Shown: positions 11,086-23,448 of the stretch, in pieces | How positions within the stretch are numbered: the first letter of the stretch is position 1 | Layout of the letters: each line of letters starts with the position of its first letter | Assembly (NCBI GenBank): GCA_000467715.1 | Contig: AJFK01000084.1 | Location: 25,328-89,327 of the forward strand | Length of the DNA stretch: 64,000 bases | Source: Hysterium pulicare CBS 123377 | Lineage: Eukaryota > Ascomycota > Dothideomycetes > Hysteriales > Hysteriaceae | Reading direction: 5' to 3' | Position numbers and translations under genes: made by a program | The notes under the pieces: generated by a model | Told to the model about the DNA's origin: nothing | What the model saw: the letters and a program-made list of their open reading frames with translations, nothing else | Databases searched by the model: none

Positions 11086-11676
11086 ATGTCTCTCGTCAAC
11101 CTCGCCCACGTCTGTTCACATATGCAGAATGCGTCGAAAGCCCGTCTAGGCGTAACCTCCATACCCGTCTCCAAGCTCCATGTCGCTCTAATGCTCGGTC
11201 TCCAGAAACAAGGTTTCATTTCCAGCGTCACGTTAGGTGGTCCCACGCCACCTGCACCATTTCTCTTACAACCACAGGCCAGTCCGGAAAACTTGGAGCA
11301 CATAGCCGAAAAATTGGAGGAAAGCCCTTGGTTGGCGTATCCGCATCCACAGATGAAACAGACGTTGGGGGCGGAAGAAGTTTATGAGGTCGAGGTTCCG
11401 GAAAACCCTGCGAAGAGGAGGCTGTGGCTGGGTTTGAAGTACTGGAACAACGAGCCCGTACTTAGTAATATGAAGTTGTTAAGCAAGCCCACGCGGAGGA
11501 TATGGCTGAATTCACAGGATTTGGCAAGGATAACGCGGACGAGAGAGGCAGGTTTTGTGAAAGGGATGACCAAGCCAGGGGAGTGCATGTTCGTGACTAC
11601 AGACAGGGGAATCTTGGAGGCGAGGGAGTGTGTGGAGAAGAGAATCGGAGGAATGGTGTTATGTAGAGTATGGTAG
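11086..11676 (+). CDS. MRPS8: Mitochondrial small-subunit ribosomal protein uS8m
   Basis: Single exon, 196 aa, ATG 11086. The protein starts MSLVNLAHVCSHMQNASKARLG, matching the uS8 N-terminal helix (L-A-x-x-C-S-H-x-Q-N-A), and continues with KLHVALMLGLQKQGFI. A fungal insertion covers the middle (residues about 55-110). The conserved C-terminal uS8 half contains RIWLNSQDLARI and a closing strand GGMVLCRVW. uS8 binds the central domain of small-subunit rRNA; this copy has the length and insertions typical of fungal mitochondrial uS8. The N-terminus lacks a strong presequence, as is common in this family. Confidence 0.9.
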   Translation: MSLVNLAHVCSHMQNASKARLGVTSIPVSKLHVALMLGLQKQGFISSVTLGGPTPPAPFLLQPQASPENLEHIAEKLEESPWLAYPHPQMKQTLGAEEVYEVEVPENPAKRRLWLGLKYWNNEPVLSNMKLLSKPTRRIWLNSQDLARITRTREAGFVKGMTKPGECMFVTTDRGILEARECVEKRIGGMVLCRVW

Positions 11677-12213
11677 GGTTGAGGATGAGAAGAGAAGGTG
11701 TTAGTGAGGGTAAACTGAAAGAGCTGGTTGGAAGCTTCTTGTAAAATATTCTTATGAACACAGGGGGACTCTAAATGCTCTATAGAAGGATTGACAATGC
11801 ATGAATACTGCATCTGCGCGGGGCTTGTAAGAATATGACAAAGGATCGGCGCGTAAATCGGCGCAAATCATGTATTAAATTTGAACATCGGAAGACTAGA
11901 TACATCTCTGCTTCAAGACACAAACTGTAGGAACAGTAGTATACTGATGACAAAACACGTCGAAGCGTCCGAAACGGTAATATTCTATCTAGATGAAGCC
12001 TGTATGCCACACGCTTACAATACTGTGATGACTTTTCCATCGCCCAAACAGAAAAATTAAACGCCTGAAAAGCTATCACTCGAGTGATTATTTTCCTTCA
12101 ATCCCACTCTAGCCAGGCCGTCAAGCGAATAGAACCTTCGCCCCCAAGCACAAATAACTCCAAGGGTATCATACAAGTCATAACATATGTCCAGATAAAA
12201 GAAAATCGAAATT
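11677..12213. other. Intergenic region between convergent genes
   Basis: 537 bp holding the 3' UTRs of uS8m and of the large minus-strand gene that follows. No supported gene was seen. Confidence 0.5.
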
Positions 12214-15044
12214 TTAGAATGCCCCATCCTCGAAATAGGCAGCTTGAGGTCTAGGCGAACGTAGCGGAGACCTTGCAGGAACGTGAGGTCGATCAAAATC
12301 GAACTCATTCAACTTCGCACGCTCTCGGCCGGTGTGACCATCGCGCTTAGCTTCGCCAAAGTCGAGGCCCTTGAACTTTTCGTACTCAGCCAAACCGTCG
12401 ACATCGCTTGATCGTCCCATGTTATCGATCTTCTCGCTGAGGCGCTGGATGTCATCATTTAACATCCCATGGTCCCGCTCGTAACTGTTATCTTGATTCG
12501 ACCTTCTCCTACCGTACAGCTCGCTGATGATATCCATTGAACCTTCGAGCTCGGAGATGATGCGTGGTTTTCGTCGCGATGTCGTCTCATCCCAATCACG
12601 CTGCCAGCACCAGCTTCTTAGTTGTGATGCTTCGACATTGGAGAGCTCATCGTTGGTCACCCAGGAGGGGCACCGCTTCAGATCGGCACAAAGGAAGTAT
12701 TGCACTCCATCCGTGAATCTCAGACCCTTGGTGTCCACTGATAATTGAGAGAGGACTTGGAGGATACCATAGAGTAGTATCCATCTGCCGAGCCGAGCGT
12801 CACGTGGAGAAACACCTTTCAGGTCAGCACTCAATTCATACCGCTCAAAGGCATCAATGAGGGGGCTCCCTATATCATAAGTCAATATGAGTACTTCGGA
12901 CAATTGAGGGATACGAACCGGTAAATGACACGCCGAGATTTTGAATGTTTGTTGCGTCGCTGAAAACGATAGAGAGCTGCAAGTGTGTCTTCGCATCCTT
13001 ATTAGAATCGTTCTTGGACTTCTTCAGGCCGCTGAATAACCCTTTCTTCGGGGCCGCTTTGGAAGCTTGGACCATTCGAGGAAGCAGTGGGTAAGGGTGG
13101 GGAATATGTAGGAAACCGTGCCGATTGTCGAATCCGATCAACATGTCAGTGAGAGGAAGTTCTGTACAGTCAGGCTCGAAGTCATCTGATGAAGCCTTAT
13201 CTGCCATCTGCCATTTTTTGCCCGGCCTTTCTTCTCGGGGATCCCACACAACGTCACGATTGACTAAATAATCGTAGAGAGAGCCAAAGTCTTCCTGTAG
13301 ACTCAAAACAATCTTCCTATTCAACCAAGTTTTCTGTCTGTTTGGAGGCCACGATCCATAGGCATGAGTGTAGAAGTTGAGTAGAAACTGGCGGAACGAG
13401 GCGTAGCCCTTGTACACCGGATTCCCTATGGCCTTCTCTGGGTCTTCCCACATGTCTGCAAAGTCAAAGGTCGAGAGTTTTTCTTCCGCCTCCATAATCT
13501 TCAATTGAAGAGCGTTGGCAGCATTTCCGAGGTTGCGGCGAGTAACAACAGACAGTCTCCTGAAATCCGGCATTTCTTCGATCTTTGGAGACATTATACC
13601 AACGAGATGCACGAAGCTTTCGAGGTATCCCTGCTGCCATTTGACGCTGTCTTGCTCCGCCCATGCTAACAACCCCAATGCGGATTTGACGCCATTCCTC
13701 ACGTCGTCAAGGCCACGGCTGGCGAGATAACGTGTTATCATCTGCACACTTCGAGTGCGGGAGGTCATCTGAGACCGTTCATCATGGTCCAGATCGTACA
13801 TGACTTCTATCTCTGGCTGAAGTGTTGAGAGCATCACATATAGATCTGTTCCCACGATGGGCTTATTGTGAAGCAGGGCTAGGAAGTTGCGAACCGCTAC
13901 ATGATGAAGTCTCTGCCCTTGAGGAGAGCGGACATGTGCCGGTGCTGCAAACCAAAGCTCATGAGTGGTTGGCGTTTGTGCGGCTTGCTGGGGGATTGGA
14001 GAAGGTGACAAGTGGCGATCCCTGAAAGCCTCCACTTGACTGTAAACTTGATTTCTTGACATAGCTCTTGACATAGCCCTTGGTATGACAGGCCCAATGT
14101 AAGCGTCGTCAAAGTTGAATGGAGGTGGTGTCATGATTTGGCGCGGATGTAAGCCTGGATAGTGATTGGTCGTAGGAGTAAACTCTGGACTTCCTGGCAA
14201 AGTGTAGTCATCATCATCGTAGTCCTCAACCTTCCCGTAGAGCAACGCATTACTCAACCAAGTCGACCCTGACTTCTCCAAAATCTCAAGATTGGCACGA
14301 ATCTGTGGCGTCGAATTATCCTCGGTACCTTGCTCTTCTTTGAAGTAGATATGAACGGTACCCATTTGCATGTCTTCATCCTGGTTCGGGTTAACGCAAA
14401 TCCATCTCGTAGCATTGTCAGGGCCTTACATATTCAAACCCTCCGTAGGGTCGCAAGCCAATTCGACCGCCATGCCAGACTTTAAAATTTGTCCAGGACT
14501 TACCTTGCGGAGGCGCGAGAGTGGATGCACTTGAGTCGGCTCTTATAGGAGGTGGTGGTGGCTGGGTGCCTGTTAATTTGATTGGAACACCTCCCCCTCG
14601 TCCTCGAGGTGCTGCCGTGTCCTTTCCCTTTTTCTGATACTTCGCCTTCTCTTTTTCCCTACCCTTTGTGGAGTTGCTAGAACCCGAAAGGGACGTATTG
14701 ACGCTCGCCGAGGTCTTTGGCCGATACAAAGCTCGAAATTCGGCAGAGTTCCGAGAGTCGACCGTGGTGAGTCGAGGTTGTCCATTGGCATGAGTCGAGC
14801 TGCTTCTGGAAGTACTCTGACTTACCGTGCTCGGGACATTTCGACGAGAAACGGATTGCGTCTGAACTTGGTTGGAGGTCGAGGGTTTCCGGGAGCCTGC
14901 GCTATTACTGGCCATGCCCCAATCGCTGAAGGCCGTGTTAGGTCTCGGAATAGCATCGACATAAGCCTTTGCTGCAGACTTCTTTTCCTTCTTCTCAATG
15001 TCTTTCACGACAGCCTTGCGGCTCCGGGCACCTCGAGCTGACAT
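12214..15044 (-). CDS. Large uncharacterised fungal protein (resembles the DUF8004 family)
   Basis: Exons 14430-15044, 12919-14380 and 12214-12869 give about 910 aa; introns are 49 nt each (14381-14429, 12870-12918). The N-terminal ~200 residues are basic and Ser/Thr/Pro rich, with KDIEKKEKKSAAKAY. They are followed by NFKVWHGGRIGLRPYGGFEY, a conserved-looking block, and a beta-rich stretch with MGTVHIYFKEEQ. The middle is a globular helical domain: LWFAAPAHVRSPQGQRLHHV, VRNFLALLHNKPIVGTDLY, and YGSWPPNR. The third exon continues with YELSADLKGVSPRDARLGRW and a short C-terminal tail with RSPLRSPRPQ. I recall similar architecture among filamentous-fungal proteins carrying DUF8004, but cannot verify that here. 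ATG 15042-15044 is used because the upstream in-frame codon is not ATG. No catalytic motif was recognised. Confidence 0.7.
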
Positions 15045-16953
15045 GGCGATTGACAGCAATATGTCATGTGTTTGTTATGGAGTTGATGGATAATGCGTAA
15101 TGGGAAAGATTGGCGATAGTCAATACTAGTTGGACTTGAACGCAAGAAGAATGTGAGGCCGACTGGTAGCGGCGTATAGTTGGTGATACGTTCAAGAATG
15201 AATGACGAGGTCCATAGCATACATGCAGCGGAGGCTAAACGCAGATTGTGGGGATGAAAGAACAGATATTGCTACGTAAGGCGCTTTTCAAGTAAGGTAA
15301 AGGTGTTAGACAAGGCAGAAGGAAGAGGACAAGACAGAACGAGAGACATAGAGAACGACGGTGAGCTCAGCTCGTCGCTGTGTGACATGGGGAGAGGTTA
15401 TATCGTATGGTTCATTTTGCGGACCCTTGTTTGGATTCACGAGCCGTGGACGCGGTGGGATGGTTTGGACCCAGGAACGCGGATATGGTCCGGTCTCGAT
15501 AAGAACCCCTGCGAGTGGGTAGGCAGATGGGCGGAGGGTACATCAAGCGATGTGCCCACAGTGCAGCCACAGGGGAAACAGAGACGGAGTGGAAAGCACA
15601 GGCAGACGGCATCTCAGCCAACGTGCTGGCTACGACAGGTGCAGTAAGTGTAGCCTAACCTGAGACCTTGTCCTTGGTCAATATAGGACGCCATACGCCA
15701 TGGGCGCCGACGTTCTAGATGGGGGAAAGATTCTTATCTTTGCGTCGGGTAGCAGTTCTGGGCGTAAGCAGCGAGACTCGAGCAACATTGCACCAAGGGG
15801 AGCAGAAAGCTGAACGGGAGCAACTCAGGGTACGAAGTGCAAGACGGCGGCCCTTCTGTGCAACTGCAATATTTGATGTTACATGCGGAGTATAGAGGGG
15901 AAAATGGATGTGACCGCAAGCCAGGTATGAGCCTATCAGCGGGAAAGCAAAAAGGCATAAATGCAGGTGGCCGCAGAAGGAGCAAAAAGTAAAGGAAGCA
16001 TGATCGGCCTAGCCGTTCAAGGACTGGTCTCCCAATCGCTTCATGAAAGGTGAGAATTAGGCAAGGAACTGCCTATGAATCGCGAAATCACTGCTCCGTG
16101 ATGAGGACTAGAAAAGGCGTAAAGGTCCTTTTCCACGTTCCCATCGGGCCGTCCAGCATCAGAGACATCCACTTTTATTGCGCGTTTGTTAGGGCCCGTT
16201 CGGAGCGATATTGAGCCCGCCTTGGCAACTTCCCACCCGACGGCTCTTCCTGCCTGCCGTCGTGTTCCTCTTGAACATCAACCCGTTCATCGTCAGGATC
16301 GAGCAATAAGACGAACTAGGGGAGACCAAAGCAAGTTAAATCTATCGACGCTTGACGTCGTTGTCCACCTGCATCTCTGTCTACTGCCCCACGCTGCCTA
16401 ATGTCAGCCTTGTGCTCTCGGGGGTTGAAAGCCAACACTTGGAACCGACAGTATAGATGGAGGAGAACTGGTTTTTCTTATCAATCAGCCATCATCACTC
16501 GCTTGACGTGTTGCAGGTTGCTTCCTCTTGTTTTCTCGAGGTGATGAGAGCTCAGACCCCAGCCCAGCCCAGCCCACGATTTATGCCAGCCACCCCCAAA
16601 TCCCAGCCTTCTCCTACCCCGCCATCCAGTCAAATAACAACCAACAAGTCTCTATCACCAAGACCTGCCAGAACGTCATCTGCCAACCTAACTGTCCCTT
16701 TCTTTATTTCCAGGTTCCTGCCCTGCCATACCGTGTATCCTTGAACGATTCCTATAAGACTCTGTTATTGCACCTCGCACCTCGCCTCTCACAGCCAGCC
16801 GTTCCCTGCTGCTCGCCGACCTGTCAGCTTCGTTTGCTGTGGCTATCCGTTTTGTGCCTGTACAGCGAAGTATCCTGCGGCCTGTTCCTAAACACCGCTT
16901 TCTTCCAGAAACAACATCTCGCCAGCCTGCATTCTAGCTATCCCATTTTCAAC
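15045..16953. other. Long intergenic region and probable long 5' leader
   Basis: 1.9 kb without a supported gene. The right half (about 16200-16950) is C-rich and pyrimidine-rich and leads straight into the MARVEL gene, so it may be a long 5' UTR with several short upstream frames. The left half is the promoter side of the minus-strand gene. Confidence 0.45.
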
Positions 16954-17691
16954 ATGTCTTTTTCGGGCTTTTCATTCTGGTTTTGGCGGTTCATGGAGAT
17001 AATAACACTCATTCCAACTCTGGGTAAGTCTTTTGCTCCAAAATCCGATCATTATTTGAATTCAAACGCTGATAATTATTAGGTATGTTGGCATACTTTG
17101 TGCATGCATATACGGCTTCCAACAGCCTGACCCCGACTTCGATCCTCACCCTATTCATCGTCTCGGTTTTAGGCGCAGCATGGGCCATGGGAACATTGTT
17201 TCTCTATGCCCGCGCCAAACACTCTGCCAATTTCGTCGCTTTCGTGGATCTCCTCTTCGTCGGTGCTTTCATTGCAGCTGTCTATGAGCTGCGCGGCATT
17301 GCCAAGGCCAACTGCACACACTTCACTTCCGGTAGTTTCTATGTCAGTCTCGGAGACTTGGGCTATATTGGGAAGGCCTCGGGCAACAAATGGTCCTTGA
17401 ACACAGACAAGAATTGCGCCATGTTGAAAGCTTCGTTTGCTTTCGGCATCATGAACTGTATCTTTTTCTTCTTCACTTTCGTAAGCCCAGCTGAACTGAC
17501 AAACATCCGGGGTATTCTGCTAATTATTGGAATAGCTCCTGGCCCTCCTCGTGCACCGTCATAACGATCGCGATCGCGTCGTCGTCAGGAAAGAGACCCA
17601 CACTACTCGTCACGGCCACCGAAGCCACAGCTCTCGGAGCCCCCGCAGGTCGCACCACAGCAGCAGGCGAAGCCACCATTATCACGTTTAA
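16954..17691 (+). CDS. MARVEL-domain-like four-helix membrane protein
   Basis: Exons 16954-17023, 17083-17480 and 17536-17691 give 207 aa. Four hydrophobic segments are visible: around residues 10-30 (ITLIPTLGMLAYFVHAY), 40-65 (ILTLFIVSVLGAAWAMGTL), 75-95 (FVAFVDLLFVGAFIAAVYEL), and 140-165 (ASFAFGIMNCIFFFFTFLLALLV). This matches the MARVEL-like topology of small fungal membrane proteins, with an extracellular loop carrying a Cys pair between helices 3 and 4. The third exon replaces the apparent stop and encodes a short cytosolic tail extremely rich in His, Arg and Ser. Introns are 59 and 55 nt with normal sites. MARVEL proteins act in membrane apposition and vesicle or eisosome-related domains; the specific role here is unknown. 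Confidence 0.78.
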
Positions 17692-18371
17692 GATAGGGAG
17701 TTATTGGAGGACGAAATAGAGGATCGAGGTTGCATCAAGATTCTATATTCGATAGTTGGGCTCTTAACGAGCTACAATATTAGTACGAGGCATGGGCACG
17801 AATTTCTGCGTTTGATTTCTCACAGTTCTGTCTTGTAAAATTCAATCGATGGAGATTGGCAGATATGACGAGGTTACGATCTCCTTTCCTTCATAAACCT
17901 GTACTATCTTTGGAGCGATATTTCTTATACCCAGTCCTTAATGGAATTCTCAATTGCCTCGTCAAATTATTTTGTTCAGTGTTTTATATTTCTTGAGTGC
18001 ACAATTCCTTCGTTACAGCGTGACTAGTGCATAGAATTATGCTAGCATCAAGCCAGCGTTGTGGACGTTGATATCTGATTAGCTCGTCTTCACTGGATGT
18101 GTAATAAACTATCACACAAAGCTACACATCTAGTATTATGATAACTTAAACTTCAATACGTGCCTGTCGCTGAAAAAGGAAGACCTTCTTTTGGCAAGGA
18201 TTGCCGAAAAGATCTTCCGATCGTTTCCGTTGCCGAAGGACCCTCGGACTCTCACCCGTCATCGCTCCTTACCCCAACTCATCCCCACATGTAACCTTAC
18301 AAAACCATGCTCAACTCTACAATGGCTCTCTACACACCTCTTCCAAACTTCCACTCCCCAATCGATCCATC
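17692..18371. other. Intergenic region, 680 bp
   Basis: This stretch holds the 3' UTR of the MARVEL gene and the promoter of the maleylacetate reductase-like gene. It is AT-leaning in the middle. Nothing else was seen. Confidence 0.5.
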
Positions 18372-19511
18372 ATGGAGCCTTTCGAATATAATGCGAACCC
18401 AGCCCGCGTCGTATTCGGCAGTGGGACAATCCAAAAGCTCCCCGCAGAGCTCTCCCGACTGAATCTCACATCGCCCTTGCTCCTAAGCACACCACAACAA
18501 ATCGACCAAGCCGAACAACTAAAGAAAATCCTCAATGGCAAGATCGCAGGCTTATTCACAGAAGCCACAATGCACACTCCTACCCACATAACCTCCAAAG
18601 CCCTCGACTACGCAAAAGAGCAAAAGGCAGATAGCGTAATTTCTATAGGAGGTGGCAGTACGATTGGCCTGGGGAAAGCGATCAGTGTGAGGACGGGCTT
18701 GCCGCATATTTGCATTCCGACTACGTATGCGGGAAGCGAGATGACGCCGATATTGGGGGAGACGGAGGCGGGGAAGAAGACTACGAGGAGTGATGCGAAG
18801 ATTTTGCCTGGGACGGTGATATACGATGTTGATTTGACCATGAGTTTGCCTACGGGGCTGAGTGCCACGAGTGGTGTGAATGCTCTTGCACACGCAGGTA
18901 TGCTAGCTATTCCAACTTTCCTCAACAAACAGGAAAGTGTCTAACAAGCACATGAAATCACAGTCGAAGCCCTCTACGCCAAAAACACAAACCCCATAAT
19001 CAACCTCCTCGCCCTAGAAGGAATTCGTTCTCTCTCCTCCTCCCTCCCAGAGGTAATAGCAAACCCTTCGTCTCCTTCAGCCCGCAGCAACGCCCTCTAC
19101 GGCGCCTGGCTCTGCGGCGTCTGTCTCGGCAGCGTCGGCATGGCCCTCCACCACAAACTCTGCCACACGCTCGGCGGCTCCTTCAATCTCCCCCACGCAG
19201 AAACGCATACCATCGTCCTTCCCCACGCCCTCGCCTACAACGCTCCCGCCATCCCGGAAATGATGAAGAAGTTGGCGGAGGCGTTGCCGGAGAGTGAAGG
19301 AGATGCTATCCAGGGGTTGAACGTGCTGTTGACGAAACTGAAGGTTAAGAGGGGGTTGAAGGAGTTTGGGATGAAGGAAGAAGATGTTGATAAGGCTGCT
19401 GAGATCGCTGTCTCGAATCCGTATTTTAATCCTAGGCCTGTGGAGAAGGAGCCGATTAGGGAGTTGATTCGGAGGGCGTGGGCGGGTGAGAAGGCGAGAG
19501 CGAATTTGTAG
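18372..19511 (+). CDS. Maleylacetate reductase-like iron-containing alcohol dehydrogenase family enzyme
   Basis: Exons 18372-18897 and 18964-19511 give 357 aa. The family reduces maleylacetate to 3-oxoadipate with NAD(P)H in the lower pathway of aromatic-ring breakdown (hydroxyquinol and resorcinol routes). Visible motifs are FGSGTIQKLPAEL near the N-terminus, the nucleotide-binding SIGGGSTIGLGKAI, and IPTTYAGSEMTPILG. At the position where metal-dependent relatives carry Asp (G-x-D-A-x-x-H) this protein has SGVNALAHAVEALY, as metal-free maleylacetate reductases do. The HHKLCHTLGGSFNLPHAETH segment holds the active-site histidines. The 66-nt intron falls inside HA|VEA. ATG 18372 is chosen; the longer frame upstream starts with TTG, not ATG. 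No other aromatic-degradation gene is adjacent. Confidence 0.85.
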
Positions 19512-20086
19512 GTTTAGGCTCTTGGAACAATGGATCTGTAACCAGGGATTCGAGCTTAGGGAAAGCTGATTCTTGTATTGGGGACTAGGGCTCTACGTCG
19601 TTGGGGGAAAGGCCTATGTTTACTGATGATTGTTCCATAGTAGCCTTTCGTCCCTTATCTAATTCAGTATAGAACTCCAAGATGCTTCATTTTTATAAAT
19701 ATATGTCATAAAAAGTCTTATATAAGTTTTCTAGTATATACTCATCTACACTACTGGAACCGAGCTGTTTAGCCTTTCGTAAAGTTCGTGTGCTGTCAAA
19801 AGGTGGTATACCGAACGTCAAACCTGAAAACTAAATCACGAAGCAGAGAAAGTGGGCTAATAGTAATCATTTGAAGTCTTTTAGAGCCCTCCATAACGAC
19901 TATGTGAATTGAGTTCAGTTCCCGAGTTATCACTTTTTCAATTTGATCAATGCTTGCATAGCACTTTTGTGACTCCCATACTCTCATCAACCATAACGAG
20001 ACAATGCCCCGATAAGATAAATCTCCAAAGGAATAGAATCTTCATCAACGTCTAAAAGAGACCACGCCCGTAACCAGACATACATG
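19512..20086. other. Intergenic region between convergent genes
   Basis: 575 bp with the 3' UTRs of the reductase and the GH36 gene. Positions about 19690-19750 are AT-rich. No supported gene was seen. Confidence 0.5.
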
Positions 20087-23082
20087 TTAACGAATAACCA
20101 CTTCAATAGCAACTTCATTGCTCCACCCAGCGCTCGAGTTCGTCTCTTTAAATGCTCTCGTAGTATCGATTTCTAGAACATTCGGACAGACATCATTGAT
20201 CTTGATGCAATCAAGTGGTATCGGTCTGCCGAAAATGAGAGCGATGAAGTCATCTTTCAGCGATCGACTTGGAAGATCGGAGACGTAGATACCTGTGGTA
20301 TGTGTAAGAAACGAGAAATTTCTTCGGTGGTAAGGTAGAAAGTGAAAAAGACATACCGAATATTCCTAAGGCCTTCAATGATGTCCAGATATGTAGTCTA
20401 CCCGACGTCCTCTCTACGTACATATCCGTCGACACGATTGCAGCCACACCGGTCATTTTTCCAATAAGACCCAAGTTCGCGACACTGATACTTGTGGGTC
20501 CCTTGGCAGGTTCTTTACGCTCAAGTTCGAAAGAGCGAACTGGAATGGCGGAAAAGATTTCCCACCCTTGGACTGGAAGTTCCAAGTGAACGAATGAAAA
20601 GTGCTCGTCGCGGGACATGGGAATGCTGACTTGGCCAGTGGAGTGGCTTCTTATGATGTAAACTCCTTCTTGTGTACCAGGGAATTTGTCGAGTTTGATC
20701 AGTTCGGTTAGACTGCGCTGGTGGCAGTTAAAGATGCCCAAAATGCCGGCACCGCTGTGCGCCATACCGACATAGGTTCCGATTTTCAGCAAGACGGGAT
20801 CGTCGTAGCTGGTATAAGCGTCTATGGTCTTGCCGATAGTGTGAGGTCGCAAGATCACCGTGTCGCCTCTGGGAGTCATTGCAGTCATTTGATGAATGAG
20901 ATTTATGTCGTGCTGGCCCGGAACATCGGTGATATAAATGGGTCCTCCGGAGACGCAGCGTGCGGCAGCATGGAAGGATGCATAAGAGTGCGAGGTCTGA
21001 AACATGTCCCAATCGGGGAGCACGTTGAGCTTGTCTGTCATGAGCGCTACGTGGGCATTGCAAAATATGTGCCACGGATGAGAGGCCTGATCAGATCAGT
21101 CAGTATCTATCTGACCTAGACCGACCTTGTGCAGGGAGACGTTACTTACGGGAACATCAGGGAAGAAATCATCAGAATTGCGGACGAGGATCCGGGGTTT
21201 ATTGCTAGGTAACTGAGAGTGAAAGATGATCTGAGGAGCCAGCGACATGCAGGATATAGCTTTGGCGGAAAAGAAGCGTAAACTGCTAATGGCCCAAGCA
21301 TCTTGGTAAGCACGGATGAGGTTTTTTCTGTCGGTAGCGTCGTCCAGCTCGTCAAGGAAGAATTGAGCGTCAGTTTTGACAGAATCAATTCCGGCAGAAC
21401 TTAAAAAGTCGTAGAAGTCTCGGTAGAATCGATCGACGTCCTCTTCGGCGACCACAAGCATCTTGCCACCTGCAACTCCGTCCTTTTTCTGAACACAGAC
21501 GGTCTTATACTCCTTCGCTATTCTGCCATCTGGAGCGATGCCGCCCCAGTATCCCAACTACATGGTATAAGTGGACATGGAAGCATTCAGTAAAGCTGGG
21601 AGACCCACCAGAGCATGCCAGACTGCAATGTGATTGATGTTCTTATGTTTCTTACGGATATCGCTGACAGTCGCCTTCAAACCGCGTGGAAATCCAGTTT
21701 TGGTCGCTTCAAACTCCATCCACCCGTTTGCAAATTGGTTTCCGCCTTCGTGGTCCTAAATGAAGTAAGCCATGAGTAACATTCTGGTCCAGGAGTGAAT
21801 CAATTACCAAAGACTGCCAATTGTCATCAATGATCAAGTTACTGACTTAAAATACGTTAACAGAAGTCTAAGCGGGGAAGTGTGAATAGAAGTCATACTA
21901 TTGATTTCATTCTTCGCTAAAGAATTCAATGCCTCAAAGATTTTCTCTTCTGTGAGGTTTTGTCCAATACCGTTCCAAGTACAGTACGCCAATCCATCAT
22001 ACCAGTTCTCCAACCACTCGGGCTTGAAGCCATCCTCCAAGGCTTTCGCTTCCGCGTCAATTTCTCCGGAAGTTTCCTGGTACCTCATGACTACCTTGCG
22101 GGCATGATACATTGCTGCAGAATTTGCTGTCTCGAAGGATTCGCCAACAGCTACAATGAGTCTAGCGACGCCCTCTTTTTCGCTATCATTGCGAGAGTTG
22201 ATCACAATACCACCCTCCCCATCGTGGCGAAGGCATGTCAGTACATCATCGACACCACTCAGGGCGAGTACGACCAGATGAGAGCCATCATTGCGTTGAA
22301 ACGACGCCAATATGGCATCCTTGTCTGGTCTGAACTCACCTTTACCCTGACGAGGCGCGAGCCAAGGCGACCAGAGTCGAACCAGGGAGAACCATTTTGA
22401 AAACGAGGTTGGTATGCCTAACTTGTTGTCCGAATATCCGGATGCAGTTCCGGATGCAGCATTTACGGGACTTGTGACAGACCAGAGCAACGTATTGGGA
22501 GTGTCACTAACTTCTTTCTGTATCTGCAGGTAGGGAGCGAGATCTTCAATGTAGTCAGGTAAATTCTGTTCCTGAAAGTCAACTGAGTTGTAAATGAGGT
22601 TGCCATCAGAGGTTGAGAATTGATCATTTGCCCATAACCATGGTTCGTTCTCCCCTGCTCGGAAGGTAATCGTGAATGATACTGATGTTCTTTTCGGTGG
22701 GCCTTTAAGATCAATAGCGAACCATTGATGCCGAATGTTCTTCTGTTGTTGGTGTTTGACCATCAGCTTTGTGGAAAGTTAGCTTCATAAATCGGATTTT
22801 GGTCGATTGATTGTTCGTTATACCACAAGTGGTGGCTCCTGCACTGCTTCTAAAGAAAGACTCTCCCACTTGTCTGGGTCATCGTGGTTGTGCCATAAAG
22901 CCACGTCCCATATCCGTTCTGTGGAAGAAGGACTTTCGATTAGAACAGTAAATCTGACCTATCTAACATCAATTACAAGATCTTATTGAAGCAATGTCCC
23001 CCAAGAGACTTACAGATTGACTTTGTGGTGGCACTGTTGTTGTTTGTGCCAAAGGAGGGTCGCAAAGAAGTTTGGCGTACAT
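20087..23082 (-). CDS. GH36 family raffinose synthase / alkaline alpha-galactosidase-like protein
   Basis: Eight exons (23014-23082, 22824-22958, 21899-22766, 21808-21845, 21609-21755, 21150-21557, 20357-21086, 20087-20292) join in frame to 866 aa. The N-terminal part is a beta-rich supersandwich with TERIWDVALWHNHDDP. The barrel starts around YDGLAYCTWNGIGQNLTEEKI and LIIDDNWQSLDHEG. It continues with HIAVWHALLGYWGGIAPDG. IDSVKTDAQ carries the nucleophile Asp in the K-x-D pattern of clan GH-D. RNSDDFFPD provides the likely acid/base Asp region. VSGGPIYITDVPG and the C-terminal beta domain follow. There is no signal peptide, so an intracellular enzyme acting on galactosyl oligosaccharides is inferred. 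The plant name (raffinose or stachyose synthase) reflects family membership; in fungi the substrate is not established. Confidence 0.88.
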
Positions 23083-23448
23083 GATGAAAGGCGTCTACAA
23101 TGAAAAGGAGCAGTTTGAAACGTGGAGGATACAAGCTAAGGGAAAGATGAAGTGGAGACGCTCATATGTACTAAAAGGGAAGCACGACGTGACGTGTTCA
23201 AGTTTTGACGCTGGGAAGTCAATTCATGGCCAATGATTGAGCTTTGTATGGAACAAAGAGATCTCATTTATTCGTTGACTTAGTGACTTTATCGATTTCG
23301 ATGAGATTTCAAGAAATGGTCCTCAAGATTGAGAGTGTGTGCTGCGGAGTATGAGAGCACAGACAGTGTCGCGGAAGATTTGTCGGACCGAGATATTTAT
23401 CGAAGTGCTTGAGCTTCCCATGGTCAAGAGGACGGGAACTTCCTTTCA
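23083..23448. other. Divergent intergenic region
   Basis: 366 bp between the start codons of the GH36 gene (minus) and the mitochondrial tyrosyl-tRNA synthetase (plus), so it must hold both promoters. No specific site could be assigned. Confidence 0.5.

Noticed and set aside
14480-14515. Possible extra intron (GTAAGTCCTGG) in the first exon of the large uncharacterised gene
   Set aside because: The frame is open and protein-like across it (SWTNFKVWHGGRIGLRPYGG), and no acceptor keeps that block.
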